Shown here: piece by piece, positions 12,131-23,966 of the stretch
Numbering within the stretch: the first letter of the stretch is position 1
How the letters are laid out: every line of letters begins with the position of its first letter
Assembly (NCBI RefSeq): GCF_022201045.2
Contig: NC_068560.1
Location: 37,597,001 to 37,661,000, forward strand
Reading direction: 5' to 3'
Length of the DNA: 64,000 bases
Source: Citrus sinensis
Lineage: Eukaryota > Streptophyta > Magnoliopsida > Sapindales > Rutaceae
The notes under the pieces: generated by a model
What the model was told of the DNA's origin: nothing
Seen by the model: only the letters and a program-made list of their open reading frames with translations
The model's database searches: none
Program-made: the position numbers and the translations under genes

Positions 12131-13440
12131 TTTCTTCGATATTCACTAACTTAGGATAGGCCCACGGGCATACAATCATACAGAAAAATACATTACCCAT
12201 ACAACTTTTTGGCCTGGAAACGGAGGTTGCCTTGTCGTTTCGAGTGTGGACCCTCCACCTTTGTTGTTGTAATAGATACTTCTTCGTTGCCTGGGCCATG
12301 CCACCTTAAAGTCTGTGGTGATGGAAAAGCTCACCCGTTGATAATTGATGCCTACTTTGGGGCCAAACGCCAAAAACGAAAAAGGGGGAAAATAGGATTT
12401 ATTATTTTAGAATTTAGGATTATTATTATTATTATTTTTAATATGCATTGAGTTTTATATATTATTGTTGGTGTAGGGGAGTAGGATTTATTATTCATTT
12501 GTTGGTTCTTCTCCTTACATGTAACCACCGCTCATTGGGTATCCAATAAATGGATTTTTTTAAAAAATATTAATCATTAACATTGTTGTCTTATATTAGC
12601 GGTCCTATTTCATATGTTATAGTATCCATCTATAAATGGATTTTGGCAAGCACATGAAAAATAATTACAAAAGAATGATAGAGAGAGTACTAATGCAATT
12701 GGATAATATTATTTGAAAAAAACAAAAAAAAAAACGAGTGCGTTGAAAGCGTGGATGGTGATGCATGTGATGACTAATATACAGCTTGTAGTAGTGAACA
12801 AGTGGAAAGTTGTTCCCCAATTTGTACATACCTTTTCATTAAACATCTCCTTCCTTGAGGCATGTGTTGGTTGGATTTCTCTATCATTTTAGGTACATTT
12901 GTATATTCTACAGAAGTTTTTGGCCTGCTTTCCTTTCATTTATTTAATTTTTCTGATTATGGTCTTCTAGGTCATTACCACATTAAGGAGAAACCCACCA
13001 AATTAATATTTTAAAATTTAAATAATCATATGTTGAATATAATATTTGTAAGAGACTGATGACTTTCAACTTGTTTGAGGGTTGAAAACTTCTCCTCTTT
13101 TTCTTTTTTTTTTTTTAAAGTATTGATTATGAATAAATTCGGTAGGTTCATATGTTCATATCCAAAGTTCGATCGAGATTGAAAATCAACAACGGGAGAG
13201 TAATAACACCATGTTGTTGGCCACCAGCCAATCAGCCATATATGCAAATGAAGTTTAATATTGTTGCAGTTTGGTGAGTAAGGTTTCACCATCATGATCC
13301 GTTAAGGCACATGCATGCAGCCCCACATAGTTTGGCACTCTGATCCCTTCCCTTTGCATTGCATACATGCATCCTGGTCCCATATACAATTCGCTTGCTA
13401 ACTTACTATAATGATTATTTTTCACTTTAAATTAGTCATT
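12131..13440. other. 3' flank of thaumatin-like gene 1 and AT-rich intergenic DNA
   Basis: Holds a probable poly-A signal (AATAAA, 12545-12550), an ATT microsatellite around 12418-12436 and no recognisable gene. Short open frames on both strands have no family resemblance. Confidence 0.4.
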
Positions 13441-13454
13441 TCCCTGGTTCTCTT

Positions 13455-13735
13455 TGGGTGCGTTTGGGATTGAGATTTGGGCATGTGTAACTTAAAAGAT
13501 AAAGCACTAAAATGTTTGGTAAAAACTAACTGCTGTAGCTTGTAAGCTATGTTGATATGATTGTTTACTTGTATAATGAAAAACCTATTATATCTTTAAT
13601 AATTTTAAATTTATATTTATTACATATTATTAATTTATATTTGATAGTTACAATTTTTTTTCACAGCAACTGTAACTTAAACTTGAAAGTGCAAGTGAAA
13701 TTAATATAAATAGAACATCAAAAGTGGGCATAAAG
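13455..13735. mobile_element. One end of a Tourist-like MITE (fragment)
   Basis: GGGTGCGTTTGGGATTGAGA at about 13456 resembles the GGGC..GTTTGGGA terminus of the clear Tourist element at 46422, and the AT-rich sequence after it is of similar character. I cannot find a matching inverted end, so limits are approximate and the call is tentative. Confidence 0.35.
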
Positions 13736-13739
13736 TCAA

Positions 13740-16058
13740 GCACATATGCGTACATAGTCCCACGTTGACAGTTGATGCTATCAGTACCAGCGTGGTCGGC
13801 CGAGCACGGGCTGCTGGAATCGCCATGTGCTAGAACATGGAGTTGCTTACGAGTTGCGCAATGCTACGTTGCGTGCTTCGGATTGGCCATTCATGAGAAG
13901 CGAGTAAAGTATTTGCTCTAGTCCGACAGCTGATGCGTCATTGTTGTTACTACATTGTGGCCCATTCATTGAAGTTATACGAGATGAGTAATCATGCATC
14001 TTCCAAATTCTTTATACATATATCTCAAAATTTTAAATTTCATTTAAATAATGTGTCATTTATTAATTAATTAGTATTTTTTATAAAATTTAAATAAATA
14101 AATTATATTATTTCATAAATTAATCGATAAATATGCATAGCACAACTGAAGAGTTTTGGCACAAACCAGAGAAACCATGTATGCCATTGCCTACTGCCCA
14201 GAGAAAACACCACCTATGCATTAACAAACGGTACGGCCGCTAAATTCTTTGCTAAGAGTATGACCGCTCATACTACTAATGAGTAAAGCCTGCGGATGTG
14301 AACAAAACAAATTCTTGTTCGTTTACTATTATTATTTTAAATTTCAAGAGAGCTATCGCAAATTCTTGACAAGCAATAACCCGGGAAAATAATTTTCCAA
14401 AGTAAATTTTGACTAGAAACTAGTGTAACATTGGCCATGCTAACACAATCTTAAGCTATAGGGAATGCATCTCCAAAATTATATTTTCTAAGTAGCAATA
14501 CCCCTGTAATAGCATTGCCCTATTTGGATCTCAATGCCATAGCCCATAGGTATGAGAATGACAACAAACTATTATTACTACCCATCCAGTCAGCACTACT
14601 CCAGAGGTTAAATTACAAAAATTTAAATATTATAATTTAATTGAATCTTCTACCAGTAAGAGTGTGTATATATATATATATATATATGAGGGAAAAAAGA
14701 CACCATTATTCAAATTACTGGGAAAAGTGGGTTTTTCTAAAATATATAGCTGCCATAGAACAATATTAGAAAATTATGTATGGTCAATGGATTATGATTC
14801 AATATTGAGTTGAGTTTTTGTTGAGTACTTATCCAATAGTTAGGATTTATTTTATTTTATCTTTTTTGTTTATGTTGCCATACATTAATTGATTAAGTAC
14901 TCCGAAAAAACTCTGTTTAACATTAAATTCTTATCCATAAATCCCAGAAAAAAAAATTGATTCTTAGGATATACGTATATTGGCCGCTGGACATACAAAT
15001 AATTTATATCATTTTTTAAATTTAAATATATAAGAATAAGTTTGAAATAGACAAATAACACCCCAAAAACATTGTTTTTACACACGCTTAATATAAAACG
15101 GTTTTTACTTGCGTCTATTGACTCACTTCTATCCACTTTTTCGTTGCTTGAAAAAGAAATCAAAAGACATTTTAATTGAGTGAGCATAATTCACATCATC
15201 ATTTCCATTAATTGTTAAACAGAAATTTTGTTTTTTGTGAAACACATTGATCCATAGAATAAAAGAAAAAAGTGGGTAGCAGTGGTCTGTTATCAAAATT
15301 CAAACGCACAAAATAGGCGACTTGTCAATCAAAGCGAGCTATATTTATATTTAAATTTAAAAAAAAAAAAAGAATAGGCACCATGAGGAAAAAATGTTAT
15401 CTTTTCATTAATTTATTATTATAATTATCATTGTAAATTATACATTAAGACTAGTTGTGCTGATTCGATCAGATAAGGTAACTTGACTAAGCGATACCAA
15501 CTTAGTGTGATTGTTAAAATAATAGGAACCACGGTTGCTCTTGTAAAATCTAAATCTTGAAGCACAAGTGTTGCCTCTTTTCACTGATCACCTGACCTGG
15601 ACAAAGCTTATCAGAAATCACGTTAACATCAAAGGGAGGAAAATTGAAGTTAGAAAGGGCAAAAGATCTGGACCTTTCCTTTTGGGCCTTTACACAGAGT
15701 CCATTTGTTGTTTAAGTGTGAAACCGCGATGTGTCTAAAAGTAGTTTCTATTTGCAGTTTAAAGTAACTAGCGACGCGTTAGATTGAAGTAATAATCCAA
15801 CACCGATTTTATTAAAATGACCTATTTTTAGCATGCCTTTTTGCCTTTGATAAGTTGAAGTTATCGGACTTGACTACAGAGACAAGTCATAAAACAAAGA
15901 TAAAGTCAGCCAATTTCCATAGATATCACGAAAATATTCTACTTTATCTGATGATTCCCCCTTTCACGATAAAATAAAGGAGCAAAATCTTAGCTTTGAA
16001 GATTGTTGCTTCATTTCCATTTACTATTATGCTAGATGAGTTAGTTGAAATATGGAAG

Positions 16059-16096
<38 letters not shown>

Positions 16097-17130
16097 TAAT
16101 AATACGCAATCAGGTTACGTGGCAGTATTTGCATCCACGTCATGTTGTGTCCTCTTTAACCTCTTTTCCACTTTGATTCTTCTAATCTCATGCATGTTAT
16201 AACAAAATGAGCTTTATCTAATTCGGGGAACCGCCATAAGGTGTCTTTTAGAGCACGCATTTTTTAGCCTTACAGCTCTATATTGATCGTCAGTTAATTT
16301 GTGTGATGAAAATAGTTTCAAGTTAATTTAGAATCATGCTCATTGTGGAGAATGTCTTAAGAGATGTGCATTGCCCTCATTCAAGAAAATCTTATCACAC
16401 TATAAGTGTATTTAGGATTCTGATAAATAGAATAGATAACTTGAGGCATGTATCAAGCTTGATTGAACGATTACACTACAACTGTGCTGCTTAATACTTT
16501 CTATTCATTGTGAGGTCTGGGTAAATTGTCCCCAAAAGTTTTATTGCTTGCTGGTTCCCGTTTTCGAAACATTGATATATTTTGCATGGCCCATTTGCTT
16601 TCTGCCAGGACATCATGTATATCCTCTCGAATAACAAAGCAGCCAGTGGAGATGAATGCAATATAATAGAGAATTAAAAGCCAAAATTTTGCTACGATGC
16701 GAAGGCAATGTAAAGTTGAGAAATTAAAGTGAAAAAACAGTCACCCGATCGTTTAAAGATTTGAGGTTCTCAAATCAAAGAGAAATTAATTGTTGGCTGC
16801 TGACGCAAATCTTTTCGAAAAGAAAGAGAAAATGAGAAAGTAAAAGACGAAAGTGAGGAAACAACAATTATCCACATGAGACTTTACACGACAGATAACA
16901 TGTCAAAGGACATTCTAGGATGTTGAAAGAACTGTCAATATTACAAAGTCTTCCAAAAGATGAGTTGACCCCAATTTACTTTTGAGTTTCTATCTCTTGG
17001 GCACGTCAACAATGTCATCAATAATATCATATTTAATTTTTATTTTTTTTTGAAGAGAATATCATATTGATTTAAATGATCACAAGATCAAAATTCTCTC
17101 GTTTTTTAGTTTTACATGCCTGACCAAGCT
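13740..17130. other. Intergenic region with microsatellites
   Basis: Contains a TA run near 14669-14688 and a GA run near 16064-16092. Open frames of up to 100 codons (for example minus strand 14885-15187) are very AT-rich and have no recognisable domain. No gene or RNA can be supported here. Confidence 0.45.
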
Positions 17131-17210
17131 AATCCAAAAACTGGATATAAGTTCAAGATCATTAACTATGTTAGACCAAATTATAAAAGGTCTAAAAGTC
17201 TACGAAAAAT

Positions 17211-17870
17211 ATAGGTCTAATAAAAGTTTTTCATAGAAAATGACTTAGATATATTATTTAAAAAAATGACCTAAATACTTAATTAGAAAATATTATTATC
17301 TAAATAAAATGTCTAAAGGACAAGCCTTCCACATAACGCTAAAGGCGTGATTTACCAAAAAAAAAGAAGTTCTAGATCTTAACAATGGACTTAGGTTTAC
17401 TATTTACAAAGAATGACATAATAACTGAGGCACTTAGAAAAATTGCAAAAGTAAAATGCCCTTTAGAAAATATTTTAGAAAGGCAAGTCTTTGGCAAAGC
17501 ATCAAAGGCATGATAATATATACAAAGAAAGACTTAAGTCCATTCTTTCTAAATAATGACCTAGACATTTAGAAAATACTTTTAAGTAAAATGTCCAAAG
17601 GACGAGTTTTTGACAAAATGCTAAAGCTGTGATTTTATAAAGAAATACCTAGGTCTATTATTTACAAAAAAAAAATGACTAGGTCCTAAGCACTTAAAAA
17701 ATATTTCTAAGTAAAAGGCTCAAAAGACAAGTTTTCGACAAAGTGTTTATAAAGAACGACATAAGTTCATTCTTTATAGAGAATGACCTAAGTCCACTCG
17801 TTATAAAGAATTATTTCAGCACTTAGAAAATAAATCCAAGTAAAAGCTTACGGAAAAATATAAATTATAT
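17211..17870. repeat. Degenerate tandem array, four units of about 115-165 bp
   Basis: A unit with the core CAAAGGACAAG(T/C), then 'gacaaag-c-taaaggc-tgat', 'tttata-aaagaa-gac-taagtc' and 'cacttagaaaatatt-taagtaaa' recurs with cores near 17316, 17479, 17597 and 17722. Spacing is irregular. It precedes the 32-bp array and a decayed LTR end, so it is probably part of the untranslated region of an old gypsy-type element. Confidence 0.6.
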
Positions 17871-17876
17871 AGGATG

Positions 17877-18145
17877 CACCTACGGGCAAATAAATATTTT
17901 ATAGAATGAACCTACGGGTATATTAATATTCTACGAAATGAGCCTATGGGCCAACAAACTTTATACAAAATAAACTTACGGGCAAATATAGATTCTACAT
18001 AATGTCCTTACAAGCAAATATACCTTCTACATAATGCACCTACGGCAAATAAACATTCTATAGAATGAGATTAAAGGCCAACAAATATTATAGGGAATGC
18101 ACCTACAGACTAACAAACATTCTACAGAGTGTGCTTATGTGCAAA
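17877..18145. repeat. 32-bp minisatellite, nine copies
   Basis: The anchor TACGGGC or a variant occurs at 17881, 17913, 17945, 17977, 18009, 18041, 18072, 18104 and 18136: a period of 32 bases with one step of 31. The consensus is roughly CACCTACGGGCAAATAAA, then TTCTACAGAATG. Copies differ by several substitutions, so the array is old, but its register is almost perfectly kept. Confidence 0.85.
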
Positions 18146-18299
18146 AGCTTTATAAAATTCGATTATAAACAAAATATTACAAAATCAATCCTCTTTAAAG
18201 TAACCAATATAAGTGCTAAATTCAAACTTAAGTCCATTGAAATTCAAGGGCCCAAAATCAAGACGAGTGTCCAAATAAAATTTGTCATGAACAAATCTT

Positions 18300-18550
18300 G
18301 ATATATATTAATAGGTGCCAGTATGTGTGGGCTTTGTGGACACATATAACAATGTCGAGAATGTCACATGTCATGATAACTCCTCCACATAATACTTCAA
18401 GTTCCTTATATAAAGCTTCCCACATTTGAAGGTAAGAGGAAAAAGACATAAAACGAGTACAAAAACTCTGCTAATATTACTCTAGATTTTATCTCTCTGG
18501 AAATTAAGTAAAAAACTAATTTGAATATTTGAGGGTTATAGAAAATAAAC
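18300..18550 (+). mobile_element. Decayed Ty3/gypsy LTR end
   Basis: A TATA-like TATATAAAG near 18417 is followed by 18517-18535, TAATTTGAATATTTGAGGG. That aligns base for base with TGACTTGAGCGTCGGAGGG at 50660-50678 in the intact solo LTR; six of the seven differences are C-to-T or G-to-A changes. That motif is typical of plant Tat-type gypsy LTRs. The limits of the LTR are not visible. Confidence 0.5.
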
Positions 18551-18945
18551 CATAAAACTTGATTCAGAAGAAATTCCAAATCACACGTCAATTGCCGTAC
18601 ATTAAGCAAAAGTTTGCATTAACAAACTGCATGCGCAAGTTTAGCCCAACTCTTTTCTTTTTTTTTTTTCCTTAAATGACGTAAAGATTCACGCGTGTAA
18701 ATTGAGGAGAATTGTTGAGTTTTGTGTATATATTCGAATGCAAATGATAAGTTTGTCCAAAAGATACAGCGCCAGTGTGAGAAATATTTTATGCAATTTT
18801 TGCACGTGTACATAAAGAAGATAACGTTACTTTTGAACTTACAATGTAGACATTCCACCTCGGCATGTCTTTACGTATGTGCATGTTCTGCTTTAAAAGA
18901 TGATAATAATCTAAACATGCATCGTCAAGAGTCAACCGCCACCAA

Positions 18946-19435
18946 TTTTGATTGGCACCAAATTAGTCTTAGTTTTTAACCTTAGTATTTGAAATGAAAT
19001 GAAAGTATGTTCAAACTTTCTTTGCAGAAACTTTTGGCCACAATCATAAACTAATCACATGTGTGATGTGTCAATTGTTATCGTTATCAGACTTCAATTT
19101 GATTAGCACCAAATTAGTCTTAGTTTTTAACCTAATATTTGAAATGAAATGAGAATAAGTTCAAACTTTCTTTGCAGAAGCTTTTGGCCACAATCACAAA
19201 CTAATCACGTGTGATTGAGCTTTTGGCCGCTATCTTAAACTAGATTTGAACCCAATTTTGATTTGAAATGAAATGACAATAAGTCCAAATTAGTCTTAGT
19301 TTTTAACCTAATATTTGAAATGAAATGAGAATTAAGTTCAAAATTTCTTTGCAGAAGCTTTTGGCCACAATCATAAACTAATCACATGTGTGATTGAGCT
19401 TTTGGCCACAATCTTAAACTAGATTTGAACCCAGA
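18946..19435. repeat. Three direct repeats of about 130-155 bp
   Basis: The unit contains CCAAATTAGTCTTAGTTTTT, AACCTAATATTTGAAATGAA, TTTCTTTGCAGAA and CTTTTGGCCACAATC. Copies start near 18958, 19109 and 19286. Copies two and three also share the segment from GATTGAGCTTTTGGCC to TAGATTTGAACCC. Copy one lacks this tail. No coding frame runs through the repeats. Confidence 0.8.
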
Positions 19436-19439
19436 ATTT

Positions 19440-22087
19440 AAGCCCGGCGCCGAAGACCACTCGGCCCTCCTGACGCTTGTATTCAATATTGCGACATGCG
19501 ATATATATTCACAGATTGTGCCATTGCACAATTACCCTTACGGCAGAAATCAACAAATTTTTTTATGCAAGACAAGGAACAAACTAGATTTGCAGGAATT
19601 GAAGAGAAACAAGGGATTTGATTTGTAGGGACACATGATCAAGTGCTTTCCACGGGACAGTGACGTGGATCGGCATCTCTGTTGGCTATGCCCAAATCAA
19701 AAGCAAAGTCGGTTCCTACTTTTAGCTTTAAAGGTTCCACACTTTGGTCCCATGCATGCAATACACATCGATTGACACCCCCTAAATCTTTTGATTTTAC
19801 ATTTTTTAAATCTCATAAATACTCCTAGAAATCTTATAGTTTTTTATTACTTTGATTTCACTCAAACTCTTCCATGTTTATACCGAAGGGTAAGGTTCAT
19901 TATTTCTCCGAATGTGTTTTAATTTTTACTCAATAAAACTTCTCTCATACCTAGAAACTCATGAACATTCCAATTTAATTTCAAAGTACATATTTTAACA
20001 AAATTTGACCTTCACTTATGCTATCAAAGATCTAATTATTGATGTTATTCATATTATGGTTCACAAAATTGTTATGATACCATTGTCTCAGCTTTAGCGA
20101 CTTTTTTTACTAACTGTTATATATAATTGTGTCACGTTTATAATTATCTACTAATGGGTGATGCGATTTTATTGTAACAGTTTTTTTTAATATTCTATTA
20201 AAATTTTGGGAGAATGAGATAAAGGAGGCACTAAGGCTCTTGATTCAGACATATCTTACTGAAGATGGGATCAAGATTCTACATGATCGGCAACCGATAA
20301 AAAAGAGGTGGTTAAAGAAAGTTTATCCAGTGGTTACTTATAAAATAAGAGAAGTATAGACATCTTATCGCATGGCTTATTCTTTGATATTCACAAAGTA
20401 AAACCTTTACAAAAGTAGTGATTTAGCAATTTTTTTTCCCTCGGACATAAATCTATTAATCTCACATATAAAAAGTCTTGGGTGCTCCTTAACTATTCAC
20501 TGCTTATAATATATGCATGTAAATTATTATGATTGATTGAAGTATACACATAAAAAATAATAAATGAAAAAGGAGCAATCCTCTCACCCAAGGATTTCCA
20601 CCCGGATTCATGATCACAGGTGTTGGCTCGGACTGTGTCTCATTTGTTGGTAAGGGTACAAATATTATAGCTTTTCATGAGTCGACATGTGCCATGCATG
20701 AAGCACGTTAATTAATATTTGACTAGCTTATTATGCCTCCACCGCCCCACGAACCAGCTTGCCCTTATGTTAATAGATCTTTAATTTTCTCTGCGGTTCC
20801 ATCATTTCTAAGTCAAAAGCCAGACCAATGATAGAGTAACGCAAAATCACCAAACTTTGATCTGCAAGAAATGTTCAATGCACTTGACATCTAGGGTTTA
20901 TATTCGTAAAAATCTAGAGTATTGATGGTACTTTTTGCAATATTACAGTTTACAGGCCACAAAATTTATTTGATTATGTTACAAAGACTTACAAATTGTT
21001 CGTTATAATTTTCAATTTTTTTTTTCAGAGAATATAATTTTCAACTTATTTGTTACACTTTTTAATTTTGTAATTTGCATTATAAAACACAAATTCGTAA
21101 ATCTAACAAGAAAATTTGAGAAATGCAACAACAAATGTTAAGACTATTTGCAAAAAAATTGTTACGAACATACAAATATACAATAGTTATGAGATATCAT
21201 TTTTCTTAATTTCTTTTTTTAATTTTTTTTTAAGTATGAGATGAAATGGACATGATTTACAAATATCTTTACTAACGTGAACTAGCTCAATTACGTGATA
21301 CGTATCATGAACATAATAGCATTTATAAATATATTTTGAAACTTTATTCTCTTTTGGGTTGACATGAAAACGTTGATTTATCATATTAATAGGAATCTGA
21401 CTCCATTTAGGTGTCAAGAAAATGGAAATGAAGACAGCTCCACTGATTATTAAATAAAAAAGGGTGAGATTCTTCTACACATTTCCTCAAATCCATTCGG
21501 TTGGTGGAATAAGTTGATGAATTAAACATAAAATTGAGGTCAAATCAACATTGATCCTGTTTAAAAGAAAAATCAAATAATGAATCTTTATAATTTTGAA
21601 TTAATAAATGAATTTTTTGAACCATTTGGGCGACTGGAATAAATAATTATATTCCATAGCAAAAGAACGTGCGGTCAATGATAAGTTACAAATAAGATTA
21701 AGGATCTAAAAATTATTTTAAACACTTTAATTTTAATTAAAAAAATTATAAAACTACCCATCATGTGAATTCTATTAAATATAATTTATTATAAATCAAT
21801 ATTATAATAAAATTGAATACTCATATAGAACACTCATTATAAAATAATGTAAAAACAACAACCCAAGAGCTCTAACAACTGTACCGTTGGATCGCTGATA
21901 TTCATACTTCACTTTGAATGTAAAAAATCTTTTTGGGTGAAAATAGGTATTAATTGCTACAACTTTATCAGATTTAACTAAAATTATTAAACAGATAGTT
22001 ATGCGAATGCACTCTAAACTTTCACAACATTATAATCATCTCGTGTCACACTTTGTCCGGGATGAGAGAGAGAGAGACGCCAGATTT
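19440..22087. other. Intergenic, AT-rich, nothing recognised
   Basis: No gene, RNA or bounded transposon can be supported. Open frames are short and AT-rich (for example minus strand 21187-21417) and have no family resemblance. Confidence 0.45.
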
Positions 22088-22090
22088 TAA

Positions 22091-22847
22091 TGCTGCGTTT
22101 ATTTTTTGAATTGGAGTGAGAATCTTGAGGAGTGGGAATCCTTGGATTAGGAGTGTGGAGTGGGAGTGGGAGTAGGGTGTTTACTTAGACTAAATGAAAG
22201 TATGGATTGTCAATCAGAATCCCAATTATTTGTTTACTTTGTCTTGGATTGGGAATAAATTATTTTAAATTACAATTTTATCCTTATGTAAAGAATTATA
22301 ATTTGTAATTAAAAAATTAATAAAAAATATATTTGGAAAATAAAATAAATATTTTTTTTATATTTATAAATTAATAATAATTAATAATATTCTTAATTAT
22401 GTAAATCATAATTTTTTATTAATTTTAATTTAAATTATGTGAATAAAAATTATTAATAATAGCAACACAAATGAAACATTATTATTGATAATATAGTACA
22501 AAATTAATATTTTTTTAGAATAAAATATTTATTATTATTAATTAAATAATTAATTAATATTTATTAAAATTAATGTTTAATATTATTAATTTAAATATAA
22601 TATTCATTTATTTTTATTTTATTAAATTTAATAAAATAAATATGTAATAATTATTATTTTTAATAAATATGATTTTATTTATTTATTTTAATTATGAGGA
22701 TAAAAAAGGAAGAGGGGGGAGTGGATTCCCACTCCCACCTCCCCCCATGGGAGTGGGAATCCCAAACCCCCTTTAAAAATAGTAAGTAAACATTGGAGTG
22801 GGAGGGATCCACACTCCACACTCCCACTCCAGAAAGTAAACACTACC
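22091..22847. mobile_element. Non-autonomous Harbinger-like MITE, 757 bp, TAA target duplication
   Basis: The left end TGCTGCGTTTATTTTTTGAA and the inverted right end GGTAGTGTTTACTTTCTGGA form imperfect terminal inverted repeats, both leading into GGAGTGGGAGTG runs. TAA flanks both sides (22088-22090 and 22848-22850), the 3-bp target duplication of PIF/Harbinger elements. The interior is AT-rich and non-coding. Confidence 0.75.
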
Positions 22848-22850
22848 TAA

Positions 22851-23015
22851 AAGAATTCCTGCCAAGATGACGGATCCCGCCGTAGGTGCCTCAACACGAG
22901 CTTCGGGTAACCAAATATGAACTGATGCCATGGACACTTCGACCGCGAAAGAGGCAAAAAAAGCAATCCATAGAAAGACTTGGCGTTGCCCACTAAATTC
23001 TGCGGTCGATGCGGA
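22851..23015 (-). pseudogene. nad4: Fragment of mitochondrial nad4 in the nuclear genome (NUMT)
   Basis: On the minus strand this reads [20 protein letters not shown], then a segment with [23 protein letters not shown], the conserved transmembrane region of plant mitochondrial NADH dehydrogenase subunit 4 (complex I). About 55 residues are present with several substitutions (for example Lys to Glu and Pro to Ser) and no start or flanking nad4 sequence, so it is a dead insert of organelle DNA. It abuts the right target duplication of the MITE at 22091-22847, and that TAA would complete the next nad4 leucine codon, so the MITE may have landed in the insert. Confidence 0.85.
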
Positions 23016-23030
23016 GTATGTGAATATCAA

Positions 23031-23890
23031 AATATGTAAAAGAAAAGAAAAATTCTTGTATTAGCAGGTTTTAAAATGTGATTTTGAAACTAATTATTGT
23101 TACTACTAAATCTAATTTAATTTTATATTATATCTAGAAAATAATAGATTATAATTAATTAAAAAATTCACATTTTGAAAACGTGAACCGAATATATAAA
23201 AAAGATTTTACAATTTATGGATAGACAAGAAAAGTAACTGTTAGGTTATGTTATTTTTAATTTATAGTTAATTCAAAAGTAATTTCTCATGATCCTTCAG
23301 CTATTTAAAATAATAATTGAATCATATAAAATACTTGATTTTTAATTGATGTAAACTACAGATAATGTAACTTAATAAAATCGGAGAGAACTTTATCTTA
23401 AAATGTTCCAGTAAAAAAACAAGATGATATGTATGAGAGCTAGGGCGGTGGTGCCATCTCTTAGAACATTTTGGTCACGTCTCGCACATTACTTTTTGAC
23501 TCCTAAGTGAATTACGAGGCTTACTTTTGTCATCATACGACATTGGATTTAATTTTGTATATTTTTATTTAGTTTTGACACTACAACAAAAACAACAGCA
23601 GTAGAATTTATTCTAGTTAACTTGAACAATATATTATAAAAAGAAACACATCAGCTGACATAATTTTATTAACAAAAAAAATCTCCTTTAATAGTTTGGT
23701 TAATAATATAGTTTTATATAGGTGCGGTGCTCACTACCATCTCCATCAAGTCAATAATCTCTCTTCTCTTCTTCCTCTTCTTAAACACAATGCATGAAGC
23801 CTCACAGCCTCTTTTTCATTATTAGATAAAGAAAATATAACAAAACTAGCACCATCAACAAATTGAAGAACAAAACCCTACCCCCTGCAT
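23031..23890. other. Upstream region of thaumatin-like gene 2
   Basis: AT-rich DNA without recognisable genes; it presumably carries the regulatory region of the gene that starts at 23967. A C/T-rich stretch (about 23757-23782) lies about 190 bases upstream of the ATG. Confidence 0.35.
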
Positions 23891-23891
23891 G

Positions 23892-23892
<1 letters not shown>

Positions 23893-23926
<34 letters not shown>
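23893..23926 (+). repeat. AT microsatellite in core-promoter position of thaumatin-like gene 2
   Basis: An uninterrupted run of about 17 AT dinucleotides lies 41-74 bases upstream of the ATG at 23967. It is the only TATA-like sequence in that window, so its length may affect transcription initiation or leader length. Confidence 0.75.
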
Positions 23927-23928
<2 letters not shown>

Positions 23929-23966
23929 CAATACTCACACAGTTCATACCTTGTTGATTCGTCCAA

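Noticed and set aside
14885..15187. 100-codon minus-strand frame
   Set aside because: The composition is simply AT-rich, with Lys/Asn/Ile/Phe/Leu/Tyr dominating; there is no domain or splice context.
17877..18145. Regular 32-bp repeats as a CRISPR array
   Set aside because: The units are directly adjacent without unique spacers, and the host is a plant; it is an ordinary minisatellite.
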